From an uncultured Cytophagales bacterium (GTDB taxonomy: Bacteria; Bacteroidota; Bacteroidia; Cytophagales; Cyclobacteriaceae): a stretch of DNA of 39,333 nucleotides. The stretch covers positions 1 to 39,333 of the forward strand of contig CAJXNP010000031.1 in the NCBI GenBank assembly GCA_913057175.1, read 5' to 3'. Made by a program: the position numbers and the translations under genes. Of this stretch, positions 26,268 to 33,722 are shown in pieces (position 1 is the first letter of the stretch; each line of letters starts with the position of its first letter). The notes under the pieces were generated by a model that saw only the letters and a list, made by a program, of their open reading frames with translations, did not search any database and was not told the DNA's origin.

Positions 26268-27611
26268 ATGAAACGAAGAAAATTCATTTATCAGGCAGCA
26301 GCGGCAACAGCAGGAGGAATGGCAATTCCCGGACTGGTGCATAGCTTCAACATTAACCGGAGCTTTCAACCGAATAACAAAATTAATATAGGGGTGGTCG
26401 GTTGTAATGGAATGGGTTGGTCAAATGTTAAATCATTTATCAAAAATGCTGAAGTAGATCTTAGGGCAATTTGCGATGTGGATCAGAATGTGATTGAAAA
26501 ACGATTTGTGGAATATACAGGGATCCGTAAAAATAAACCCAGAAAATATACTGATTACCGCGAATTGCTTGAAAATAAATCCCTAGATGCTGTCATCATA
26601 GGTACTCCAGATCATTGGCATTGCAAAATGATGGTCGATGCGGTAGAAGCTGGAAAGCATGTTTACGTGGAAAAACCAGCCGCTAATTCCATTGAAGAAT
26701 GTTACATCATGATGAAGGCCGCTGATAAATCCGGAAAAATGGTTCAGACCGGTCAATGGCAAAGAAGCGGAACGCACTATCGTGAAGCTATTGACATCGT
26801 TCAATCAGGAAAACTTGGGAATATAAGACTGGTGAAAGTCTGGGCTTACCAGGGTTGGATGAAACCGGTTCCTGTTGTCCCTGATAGTGTGGTTCCTGAA
26901 GGAGTGGATTATGAATTCTGGTTAGGTCCAGCAACCATGAGGCCTTTCAATGCCAATCGGTTTCATTTTAATTTTAGGTGGTTTTGGGATTATGCCGGTG
27001 GATTAATGACCGACTGGGGAGTGCATGAGATTGATATTGCACTTCTGACCATGAAGACCAATGCGCCTAAATCCATCATGGCTTCAGGCGGAAAACTGGC
27101 CTACCCGGATGATGCCTCAGAAACACCCGACACTTTACAGGCTATTTTTGAGTATGATGACTTCAATATGCTGTGGGAACATGCAACGGGAATCGACCTT
27201 GGTCCATATAACCGAAGAGAGGGAATCGCCTACATCGGTAATAACGGGACATTGGTTTTGAACAGGGAAGGTTACGAAGTGCTGGTAGAAAAGGAAGCCC
27301 AGGGATATGCCAGTACGGGAACTGGAAAAATGGAAAGCATCGAAGGTAAGAAACGACCGGAAGGGGTGAGTTATCTGGATCTACATACAGCCAATTTTCT
27401 GGAGGCAATGAAAGCAAACGATTCAAAACTATTGAATTCGGGCATTCACTCGGGAAGCATTGCAGCGATCAATGCGCACATGGGCAATGTCGCGTATCGA
27501 ACCGGAAAGAAAGTTTATTGGGACAACGAAAAGCAAACATTTAATGATTCGGAGGCTGATGCATACATTCACCCGACCTACCATAACGGGTGGAAGATAC
27601 CGGAGTATTAA
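26268..27611 (+). CDS. Gfo/Idh/MocA oxidoreductase with Tat-type signal
   Basis: The 447-residue protein begins KRRKFIYQAAAATAGGMA, a twin-arginine-like leader. The Rossmann domain has NIGVVGCNGMGWSN and the catalytic VEKPAANS (Lys136). The C-terminal alpha/beta domain follows (WFWDYAGGLMTDWGVHEIDIALL). Members of this exported group act on sugars or glycosides with a bound NAD(P), often together with glycan degradation. The window's fucosidases are in line with this but about 20 kb away. Confidence 0.9.
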   Translation: MKRRKFIYQAAAATAGGMAIPGLVHSFNINRSFQPNNKINIGVVGCNGMGWSNVKSFIKNAEVDLRAICDVDQNVIEKRFVEYTGIRKNKPRKYTDYRELLENKSLDAVIIGTPDHWHCKMMVDAVEAGKHVYVEKPAANSIEECYIMMKAADKSGKMVQTGQWQRSGTHYREAIDIVQSGKLGNIRLVKVWAYQGWMKPVPVVPDSVVPEGVDYEFWLGPATMRPFNANRFHFNFRWFWDYAGGLMTDWGVHEIDIALLTMKTNAPKSIMASGGKLAYPDDASETPDTLQAIFEYDDFNMLWEHATGIDLGPYNRREGIAYIGNNGTLVLNREGYEVLVEKEAQGYASTGTGKMESIEGKKRPEGVSYLDLHTANFLEAMKANDSKLLNSGIHSGSIAAINAHMGNVAYRTGKKVYWDNEKQTFNDSEADAYIHPTYHNGWKIPEY

Positions 27612-27647
27612 TTTTAATCGATGGAAATTTGAAGTTTCTGTTTAACC

Positions 27648-29042
27648 TTATGGATTTTTCATTTCCAGTGCTTTTTTAAAGGATGCAATAGATCTGGATA
27701 CGTCTTTTTCGGTAGTAGCCCATGAGCAAATACTTACCCTCATTACTTTTTTGCCAAACCATTCAGAGCCACCTAACCAGCACTCCCTCAAGTTTTGAAT
27801 ATTATTCAATACTTGTGAAGTGATCTCATCGGTCTCGCATCTAACCAATATCTGATTGAACACCACGTCATTGATCACTTCAAATCCTCTTATTTCACTT
27901 ATCTCCTCAGCAAATTGTTTAGATCTCTGATGCATGGTCAGGATCATTTCATCTATTCCTTTTTTACCAAGGTATTTCATGATGGCCCATAGCTCTATGA
28001 TCCTGGCCCTTCTTGACATTTCCGGTGTATAAAACATACCATCTCGCTCCCTGCTTTCTATAAGATAGCTTCCGGATGTATGAAGTGCAGAAGTAAGAGC
28101 TTCCTCGTCTGCACAAAGAACAATTCCGCAATCGTAAGGAGTATTCAATGTCTTATGGCCATCTACAGCCCAGGAAGATGCATCTTCCATTCCTTTGGTA
28201 AGGTATTTAAGCTTTTCAACTGCTCCTGCCCATAATCCAAAAGCGCCATCGATATGTACCCAGCAATTGGCTTTTTTTGCTTGAATACAAATACTGTGGA
28301 AGTCATCGAAGGCCCCGCTGTTCACATTCCCGGCTTGTAAAATTAAGATCGTATTTTCATCCAGCTCAGGAATTAATTCTGGTCTAATTCTTCCCTGTTC
28401 ATCCACATCAACCCATTCAATATTTTCCTGTCCCAAACCCAAAATACTAATCGCTTTTAAAACAGTTGAATGTGCATGTTTACCTGTTACAATTCTTATC
28501 AATGGGGCATTTCTTAACCCTTTTTGGTTGATGTCCCAATTGTTATTTTTAAATAGCCGATATCTGGCTGCAGCTAAGCCACATAGATTCGCCATGGAAG
28601 TTCCACTTACGAAACCGGCACTGGTTTCCCCAGGTAATCCGAATAATTGTTTTAACCATTTTTCAACAACTGATTCCAATTTGCTACTCAAAGGAGACAT
28701 GACATTCATGGCAGCGGCCTGATCCCAGTAGGTGCCAATGTTTTTAGCTGCTAATCCAATAGGAATGGCGCTTCCGGTTACAAAGCCAAAATACCTTCCT
28801 CCCAGGGTTGCGGTCGTTGCAGCACTACCATATTGATTTAACTGTTCAAGTACTTTTTCGGCTTTTGAGGAATCAACCGGAAGCTCTTCTTCGAAAATTG
28901 ATAAATTGTTTATCGCTTCTTCTGTCGGGAAAACATTACGTTCAAACACGCTTTCCAGATACTCGAGGGCATAATGTTGGGCTTGTTTGAAGATTTCTTT
29001 GTTTCTAATCTCCAGAAACATTTCGTCATGAATTTTACTCAT
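27648..29042 (-). CDS. PLP-dependent group II decarboxylase-like protein
   Basis: The 464-residue protein has the group II decarboxylase core: FVSGTSMANLCGLAAARYRLF (PLP phosphate site), WVHIDGAFGLWAG (Asp265, binds the pyridine nitrogen) and SWAVDGHKTLNTPYDCG (Lys297, Schiff base). It resembles the aspartate/aromatic amino acid decarboxylase family. The precise substrate cannot be read from the sequence. It is convergent with the Gfo/Idh/MocA gene (36 bp between stops). It is soluble and cytoplasmic. Confidence 0.88.
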   Translation of the reverse strand: MSKIHDEMFLEIRNKEIFKQAQHYALEYLESVFERNVFPTEEAINNLSIFEEELPVDSSKAEKVLEQLNQYGSAATTATLGGRYFGFVTGSAIPIGLAAKNIGTYWDQAAAMNVMSPLSSKLESVVEKWLKQLFGLPGETSAGFVSGTSMANLCGLAAARYRLFKNNNWDINQKGLRNAPLIRIVTGKHAHSTVLKAISILGLGQENIEWVDVDEQGRIRPELIPELDENTILILQAGNVNSGAFDDFHSICIQAKKANCWVHIDGAFGLWAGAVEKLKYLTKGMEDASSWAVDGHKTLNTPYDCGIVLCADEEALTSALHTSGSYLIESRERDGMFYTPEMSRRARIIELWAIMKYLGKKGIDEMILTMHQRSKQFAEEISEIRGFEVINDVVFNQILVRCETDEITSQVLNNIQNLRECWLGGSEWFGKKVMRVSICSWATTEKDVSRSIASFKKALEMKNP

Positions 29043-29283
29043 AATGATGACTTAGGATTAAGGTTTAACAGGAGGAACAGGCTATTTTTCTATTGATTTA
29101 TTTTCAACTGTTTGTCAGGTGTAATATTCAAATTTTTGGTTAGTCGGAACATTTTCACACATTCAATCACTTTAAAAGTGTCAATACGGAAAACCTAAAA
29201 AGAATGATACTGAAATTTTTCAGGAATGCCTCAATCAGATCGAAAGAAAAATAATGTGTTCGTTAATGTGCCAAGGTCTTTAA

Positions 29284-29904
29284 CTATCGGTCATTTAATC
29301 CCTTTCCATTAAAAATAAGAGGCATGCATTTCTCTATTCTTGAAATTCGGGTTTTGGATTGCTTAGGTTGGGAAATATGAAGGATGTAACCTCTTTGACG
29401 ACCAGGTGTCAATGCCTCAAAAGCGTTTCTTAATTCCGGATTTTCATCCAATGCATTTTGAAATTCTTCAGGAAGTGGTTCCGGATTTTTTTCATAGTTT
29501 ACTTTCAATCCGGCTTTTTCTACTTCGATGGCTTCATAAATATATGTTTTCAGAGCTGGCTCCATTTCAGTAATCTCGTGGAAATTGGTAAATCGGATCA
29601 AGCGGTCTGCCTGCGTATTCTCCCCCGGTTTTTGAAGGATACCCATTGCATCATTCAGCAGGATCCCCTTAAAGAAACTGAGCACACAATATTCCTTTAA
29701 TGCACTCACGATAACTACGTTGTTATTCCTGAAAGTATAGCATGGTACACCCCATTTCAATTCTTCGGTGAGGCCACAATCGAGAACGATCTGCCGCAAT
29801 TTCTTCAACTCCTTCTGCCAATTGTTGACCTTGCAGGCGGGTGTTCCTCCCAGCGGACAGCGCCCGCATCCATCAATCAAATATGTGTCAACTTTTGAAT
29901 TCAT
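29284..29904 (-). CDS. YdeI/OmpD-associated-like protein with Cys-rich insert
   Basis: The start ATG 29904 is chosen because it leaves one base after the upstream stop and gives MNSKVD, the same N-terminus as the neighbouring paralogue. It is followed by GCGRCPLGGTPACKVNNW, a small Cys cluster that may bind metal. The body (LKWGVPCYTF, EAIEVEKAGLKV, EALTPGRQRGYILHIS, RISRIEKC) matches the DUF1801/YdeI family. Its role is not established. Last gene of the ArsR-led cluster. Confidence 0.8.
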   Translation of the reverse strand: MNSKVDTYLIDGCGRCPLGGTPACKVNNWQKELKKLRQIVLDCGLTEELKWGVPCYTFRNNNVVIVSALKEYCVLSFFKGILLNDAMGILQKPGENTQADRLIRFTNFHEITEMEPALKTYIYEAIEVEKAGLKVNYEKNPEPLPEEFQNALDENPELRNAFEALTPGRQRGYILHISQPKQSKTRISRIEKCMPLIFNGKGLNDR

Positions 29905-29905
29905 G

Positions 29906-30487
29906 CTACCGTTCATTCAATCCCTTTCCATCGAAAATTAGAGGGGTACATTTTTCAATCCTTGACTCACGGGTACTGGACTGTTTTGCTTGAGAAAAGT
30001 GGAGAAGGTATCCTCTTTGCCGTCCCGGAGTTAATGCTTCAAAAGCTGCTTTCAGTTCAGGATTATCATTCAACGCTTTCTTAAATTCCTCCGGCATGGG
30101 GAATTCCGAAGTTTTTTTCATATCAACTTTCAATCCGGCTTTTTCCACTTCGATGGCTTCAAAAACATAAGCTTTTATTGCGGATTCTTGCTTTTCTATT
30201 TCTTTAAGATTAGTGAATCGCAACTGGCGGGCCGACTGTACATTTTCTGTTTGCTGGATCAGAATGTCTTCGGTATCTTTTAATAAGACGCCTTTGTGAA
30301 ACAGCAGTGCGCAGTATTCTTTGAATCCATGGATTAAAACAACATTACTTTTGTGAAATGTGTAGCAAGGTTTACCCCATTTCAATTCTTCGGTCAATCC
30401 ACAATCGAGAATGATTGTTCTTAATTTCTTGTATTCCTTTTGCCATGCAGACTCCTTATCGAAAAACCAATCGACCTTTGAATTCAT
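29906..30487 (-). CDS. YdeI/OmpD-associated-like protein, paralogue
   Basis: The 193-residue protein shares LKWGKPCYTFHKSNVV, EAIEVEKAGLKVD, EALTPGRQRGYLLHFSQAKQS and RESRIEKCTPLIFDGKGLN with the neighbour downstream. It lacks the N-terminal Cys-rich segment. It starts 10 bp after the DoxX gene stop. The pair is a tandem duplication within the ArsR cluster. Confidence 0.82.
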   Translation of the reverse strand: MNSKVDWFFDKESAWQKEYKKLRTIILDCGLTEELKWGKPCYTFHKSNVVLIHGFKEYCALLFHKGVLLKDTEDILIQQTENVQSARQLRFTNLKEIEKQESAIKAYVFEAIEVEKAGLKVDMKKTSEFPMPEEFKKALNDNPELKAAFEALTPGRQRGYLLHFSQAKQSSTRESRIEKCTPLIFDGKGLNER

Positions 30488-30497
30488 ATAATTTACT

Positions 30498-30881
30498 TTA
30501 TTGATTTATTAAAACGACTTTTCTATTCTCTGGTCTGAAGTACCAAGATACAATAGTCAGAACAATTAGCAATATGGGTCCGAAGAGCGTACTTGCCTCA
30601 TCACCAACGATCAGGTGGGAGATGGCTGCACCGGACATGGTAAAGAAAAATCCGGCGTAGGCCCATTCCTTGATCAAGGGAAATTTAGGGATTAGCACAG
30701 CGATGACACCCAGCATTTTCCAAACACCCAGTATTGTCAGAATATAAACGGGGTAGCCCAGTCCTGTGATCATATCTACCTCTTCTTCCATTTTAATTAT
30801 TTGCACGATTCCGGTTGATACCATTCCAAGTGAAAGCCAGATGGTGGCAATCCAGTAGATGATTCTATTTCTCTTTTTCAT
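30498..30881 (-). CDS. DoxX-family membrane protein
   Basis: I start at ATG 30881 (MKKRNRIIYWIATIWLSLGM). The frame extends 26 codons upstream only because a palindromic repeat (30901-30959) happens to be open. 127 residues with four membrane helices and the DoxX-like segment GYPVYILTILGVWKMLGVIAVLIPKFPLIKEWAYAGFFF. DoxX-like proteins accompany ArsR-SRPBCC pairs. Function: quinone or redox-linked membrane role proposed for relatives, not proven here. Confidence 0.85.
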   Translation of the reverse strand: MKKRNRIIYWIATIWLSLGMVSTGIVQIIKMEEEVDMITGLGYPVYILTILGVWKMLGVIAVLIPKFPLIKEWAYAGFFFTMSGAAISHLIVGDEASTLFGPILLIVLTIVSWYFRPENRKVVLINQ

Positions 30882-30900
30882 AATAAATGTTTTTAGGTTT

Positions 30901-30959
30901 ATGCCACAACGACACGAAGGCTCGAAGCTTTTCTTAGTGCCTTTGTGCCTTCGTGGCAT
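30901..30959. repeat. Palindromic repeat, copy 1 (REP-like)
   Basis: ATGCCAC at 30901-30907 and GTGGCAT at 30953-30959 bound an imperfect palindrome with the loop region CTTTTCTTA. The core GAAGCTTTTCTTAGTG also occurs, nearly identical, at 31069-31112. It lies between the SRPBCC and DoxX genes and codes for nothing. It fits a dispersed extragenic palindrome family. Confidence 0.65.
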
Positions 30960-31068
30960 TTCTTATTATTTTCAAAACTTTTGTCAAGTTATATATGTAT
31001 TTAAAGGCGACATTAACCTTGTAAAAGATCCTTGCATTTCTTCATTTTTTTGCTTTGTGATTCATTTG

Positions 31069-31112
31069 CGCCACGAAGACACAAAGCTTTTCTTAGTGTC
31101 TTTGAGGTTTGC
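31069..31112. repeat. Palindromic repeat, copy 2, entering SRPBCC 3' end
   Basis: GACACAAAG, CTTTT, CTTAGTGTC at about 31078-31100 is the same element as copy 1 but shorter. Its right part supplies the last codons and the TAA stop of the SRPBCC gene (stop 31093-31095). Confidence 0.6.
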
Positions 31113-31566
31113 TCTTTAAGATTTCCTGTAACCGGTTGTGTGCCATGTTGATACCTTGCACAAATGGAAGCTGAAGGATCTGGTCCCTGATTTCGACTGA
31201 CCGGTAAACGACATGCATGCTGAGTTTGCTGGTTTCCTCAGTTAATTCTTCAAATTCCAGGAACTCCAGCTGAACGCCAAAATTCGCATTCTCCATTTCA
31301 AAAGTCCGGGTGATCTTCTGGTTAGAAACGAACTCATGAATGGTCCCATTGAAACCGTGTTTGTTGCCCTTAGGATCGGTTGTTTCAAACTGGTAGCTGC
31401 CGTGCTTTTTGCTTTCAAGCTTCAGGACCTTTGTTCCCATCCATTGCTCAACAATTTCAGGTTCTATATAGGCTTTAAAAAGCAATTCCAATGGAAGATC
31501 GAATTCCCTGGTAATTTTTAATTCCTGCTTGCCATCCTCGGCATGTACTTTCGTTCTTAGTTCCAT
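31093..31566 (-). CDS. SRPBCC (AHSA1-like) domain protein
   Basis: The 157-residue protein fits the activator-of-Hsp90 homologue type of SRPBCC fold: ITREFDLPLELLFKAYIEPEIVEQWMG, GSYQFETTDPKGN and FNGTIHEFVSNQKITRTFE. It ends in a long helix with MAHNRLQEIL. Such proteins bind hydrophobic ligands, and genes for them commonly follow ArsR-type regulators. It starts 6 bp after the ArsR stop. The last residues (SKPQRH) come from an inserted palindromic repeat. Confidence 0.88.
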   Translation of the reverse strand: MELRTKVHAEDGKQELKITREFDLPLELLFKAYIEPEIVEQWMGTKVLKLESKKHGSYQFETTDPKGNKHGFNGTIHEFVSNQKITRTFEMENANFGVQLEFLEFEELTEETSKLSMHVVYRSVEIRDQILQLPFVQGINMAHNRLQEILKSKPQRH

Positions 31567-31572
31567 AAAAAG

Positions 31573-31896
31573 TTATTTTTTGGGTTTGTGCTGTTTCATA
31601 ATGGCTTCCAACTTGTTGAACCGGTCATCCCATAATTTTCGGAATGGCTCGACAAAATCCGCTAACTCTTTGATCTTTATAGGATTGAGGTGATAGTAGA
31701 TCTCCCTTCCATTTTGTTCCTGTTCCAGCAATTCGCACTCTGTCAGGATCTGAATGTGCCTGGATATCGTTTGCCTGGATGAATCAAATTTTTCCGCTAA
31801 AGCACCAGGCGTCATGGCGTGGAGGGCAACCAAAGTAATGATCGCCCTGCGGGTGGGGTCGGCGATGGCCTGAAAGACATCTCTTCTTAATTCCAT
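31573..31896 (-). CDS. ArsR-family transcriptional regulator
   Basis: I chose ATG 31896 ([14 protein letters not shown]); the frame extends 7 codons upstream into the operator. 107 residues with a winged helix: [42 protein letters not shown] and [11 protein letters not shown]. No metal-binding Cys cluster is seen, so it is the non-metal ArsR type usually found with SRPBCC genes. It heads the ArsR-SRPBCC-DoxX-YdeI-YdeI cluster. Confidence 0.9.
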   Translation of the reverse strand: MELRRDVFQAIADPTRRAIITLVALHAMTPGALAEKFDSSRQTISRHIQILTECELLEQEQNGREIYYHLNPIKIKELADFVEPFRKLWDDRFNKLEAIMKQHKPKK

Positions 31897-31898
31897 TA

Positions 31899-31945
31899 TG
31901 CAGCTATTTGACTGCAAATATAAGTGCAGCTATTTAGCTGCGCAA
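31899..31945 (-). promoter_or_regulatory. Promoter and paired operators of arsR cluster
   Basis: On the minus strand a TTG (-33, 31943-31945) is followed after 20 nt by TATATTTG (31915-31922), matching the Bacteroidota TTG-N19-21-TAnnTTTG promoter. GCAGCTA-TT-TAGCTGC (31926-31941) lies inside the spacer. A second near-palindrome (TGCAGCTATTTGACTGCA, 31899-31916) lies between the -7 box and the ATG at 31896. Both share TGCAGCTATTT. Such placement suits ArsR autorepression. Confidence 0.7.
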
Positions 31946-32073
31946 GTGTTTGTTGGTTTTTCTAATAAGTAGGAGGGAGAAAAAGAAAGAAAGGAGGGAA
32001 AGGGTATTGGCTGATTAAATCAGACCAAAGATTTTAATGTAGGAAGATGGAGGATGGATTAGATTAGCTAACG

Positions 32074-32098
32074 AGCCGATAATAGAGTTTATTCGGCT
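32074..32098. repeat. Hairpin near 3' end of hicB
   Basis: AGCCGATAA pairs with TTATTCGGCT (stem with one bulge). It lies about 45 bp beyond the hicB stop. No T-run is present, so a terminator call is uncertain. Confidence 0.3.
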
Positions 32099-32141
32099 TA
32101 TTCTCTGAAAGGCAAAAAGATTGGTGATCTTAGTTTAACTG

Positions 32142-32357
32142 TCAAGCAAATATCAGCTTTCCTTTTGGTTTTGGTATTTTTCGTCCTTTACGTTTTGCGG
32201 TCTCAATCCATTCGTCAATGATAATCTCCACATTTGATAAAGCTTCTTGATAAGTTAATCCGTCAGCTGAGCATCCAGCTAATTCCGGGACTTCAGCAAT
32301 ATAAGATTCGTCTTCCTGGCTCCAGTAAATTATGATTTCATATTTATGATTCTTCAT
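32142..32357 (-). CDS. hicB: HicB-family antitoxin (orphan)
   Basis: About 71 residues from ATG 32357 (MKNHKYEIIIYWS); an ATG two codons earlier is also possible. The HicB fold is plain: YEIIIYWSQEDESYIAEVPELAGCSADGLTYQEALSNVEIIIDEWIETAKRKG. HicB antitoxins neutralise HicA mRNA interferases. The matching hicA upstream (32344-32608) is broken, so this gene is an antitoxin without a functional cognate toxin. It may persist by chance or as a regulator. Confidence 0.85.
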   Translation of the reverse strand: MKNHKYEIIIYWSQEDESYIAEVPELAGCSADGLTYQEALSNVEIIIDEWIETAKRKGRKIPKPKGKLIFA

Positions 32358-32608
32358 CGTCATCTAATTTTAATTGATACCCGACAATAATGTTTCTTAC
32401 CTGTTTTACTTGATAAGGATTCGCTTTTCCGGATTTGGATTACAAATTCAATATCTCCTCTATTCCATCCTTTGTCAATATATGATGACTACCTTTAACC
32501 TTTCTTCAAATCCTAATCTAATAAGTAGATTTATTAACTCTTCAAAATCTATATTTTTATCCGATGTACCTCGAAGAATTTTTAAAAGTAGTTTTTCATA
32601 TTGGCCAT
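32344..32608 (-). pseudogene. hicA: HicA toxin, inactivated by frameshifts and a nonsense codon
   Basis: Translating across frames on the minus strand gives a HicA-like protein. After ATG 32608 (short MAN), a -1 shift leads to YEKLLLKILRGTSDKNIDF. After FEELINLLIRLGFEER a second missing base leads to KGSHHILTKDGIEEILNL, which carries the HicA GSHH catalytic motif. TAA then replaces an expected Gln codon (CAA), and reading continues QSKSGKANPYQVKQ and on to LKLDDDEES, stopping at 32344-32346 and overlapping hicB. All three lesions are visible in the sequence. No full-length HicA can be made from this locus. Confidence 0.8.
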
Positions 32609-32667
32609 TTCAACAAATCTAAAAAATTTACCAAAAAATTAAAGAAAATTACTTTAGCAAATGCCTG

Positions 32668-32897
32668 CCAACACCAAGCTAGCAGGAGTGCGCCCCGAGC
32701 TTGGCAAGTTCCGATAAAACTAATGAATCTGCCGGTGCTCACAAAGTATCCAGAATGCACTGCGTTGTGAAAGTCAAACTCTCCTGCGATATGCGCCAAG
32801 TAGAAAGCACTGCTATTTCCCAGCAACAGATTCATGGTGAAGTTCGCACAGCAGGCAGCAAAGAGGCAGTTTGGCGCATTCGTGCTAGCGCCTGTTA
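32668..32897 (-). repeat. Intergenic block R1 with inverted ends
   Basis: About 230 bp between the DUF3592-like gene and the hicA remnant. On the minus strand it begins AACAGGCGCTAGCACGAATG (within the last codons of the upstream gene, whose TAG stop is inside it). It ends as the imperfect inverted copy (plus-strand AACACCAAGCTAGCAGGAGT, 32670-32689), about 80% matching, each followed by GCGCC. The AAC start and GTT end resemble outer attC core ends. Its middle does not resemble R2-R7. Confidence 0.6.
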
Positions 32898-33445
32898 TCG
32901 GCTTTCTTTTTCTTTGATCGTTCTTGGTAGATGTAGATTCCAAATGCAGCCCAACATGCTATTGTTAGAAATGCGAAGGAGTTCATATCACCGTTTCGTT
33001 TGTATTTCATCCACTTGAATTCGAAGAGAGTTTGTCCATTTGAGTCAAGTTGGTACAAGTCGGCTGATTTAAGAAGTGAGAGAGTTGCTACTTTATTAGT
33101 TAAATGGTGAATCGTGACAGTTGTTCCAATCGGAATTTTATCAAAGTACTCGTCAAACCTATGTTCAAACCTATCGTAGATCCTGAATTCGGTGTTACTA
33201 TTGGCGAGCTTGATCTTTAGGTTATGTTCGGTTCTAGGAGTTCGCCCAAATGGGGTTTCAGCTTCAATCCAGATGTTAATTACTCTACCAGTGGTCTTTT
33301 GAAAGTCAGATGGATCAAGGCTGTTAACATAGACAAGTCCAAAAAGTCTTAATGCGAAGAGCGTTCCAAAAATTGGAATTAGAAATCGAATTAAGAAACT
33401 AGCTTTTCCAGATTCGTTCCAAATGTATTTGAGCCACTTGATCAT
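32885..33445 (-). CDS. Membrane protein, DUF3592-like
   Basis: The 186-residue protein has a hydrophobic helix at about 18-40 (FLIRFLIPIFGTLFALRLFGLVYV). The extracytoplasmic part (QKTTGRVINIWIEAETPFG..., IPIGTTVTIHH) has a DUF3592-like pattern. A second helix follows near 155-172 (FAFLTIACWAAFGIYIY), then a basic tail. The last residues (ADNRR) and the stop lie within repeat block R1. Function unknown. Confidence 0.65.
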   Translation of the reverse strand: MIKWLKYIWNESGKASFLIRFLIPIFGTLFALRLFGLVYVNSLDPSDFQKTTGRVINIWIEAETPFGRTPRTEHNLKIKLANSNTEFRIYDRFEHRFDEYFDKIPIGTTVTIHHLTNKVATLSLLKSADLYQLDSNGQTLFEFKWMKYKRNGDMNSFAFLTIACWAAFGIYIYQERSKKKKADNRR

Positions 33446-33472
33446 GATAATCTACGGGGCAGGGATTGCCGC

Positions 33473-33722
33473 TAACAGCCCTTGTACAAAACCTTATCTG
33501 AAGCTGTAAAGAGCAAGCAAATATGTTAAATTTTCGTTCCTGGGAATCTTGACAAATCCTTTAATCGTCTGTCTGTCGAAGATGGCAATCCGCGATAAAC
33601 TTTGATTTCACTTTGATGCACTTAAATGGATCCCAAGACGATAAGTAAATATTACAGTCAAACTGCGGTCGACTATTTAAACTTGAATATAATAACCGCT
33701 TGGTCATTTTTCTAGTTGTTCG
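33473..33722 (-). repeat. Intergenic block R2 of the array
   Basis: About 250 bp between two minus-strand genes. On the plus strand it reads CCGCTAACAGC at its left end and, inverted, CCGCGAACAAC at its right end (9 of 11 match). Internal shared motifs are GCCCTTGTA (33478-33486), CTGTAAAGAGCAAGCAAAT (33504-33522), GCAATCCGCGATAAAC and AAATATTACA (33647-33656). The same motifs occur in R4 in the same order, so the two are clearly related. The stop of the upstream gene lies in its right end. Confidence 0.7.

Noticed and set aside
30859..31119. 86-codon plus-strand frame with a peptide resembling QRHEGSKLF
   Set aside because: Produced by the palindromic repeats, which give open frames on both strands.
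32374..32770. Plus-strand frames of 82 and 68 codons opposite the hicA region
   Set aside because: No family; they are explained by the complementary strand of the hicA remnant and block R1.
32596..32943. 115-codon frame on the minus strand
   Set aside because: It lies almost wholly in repeat block R1 and overlaps the end of a better-supported gene and the hicA remnant.
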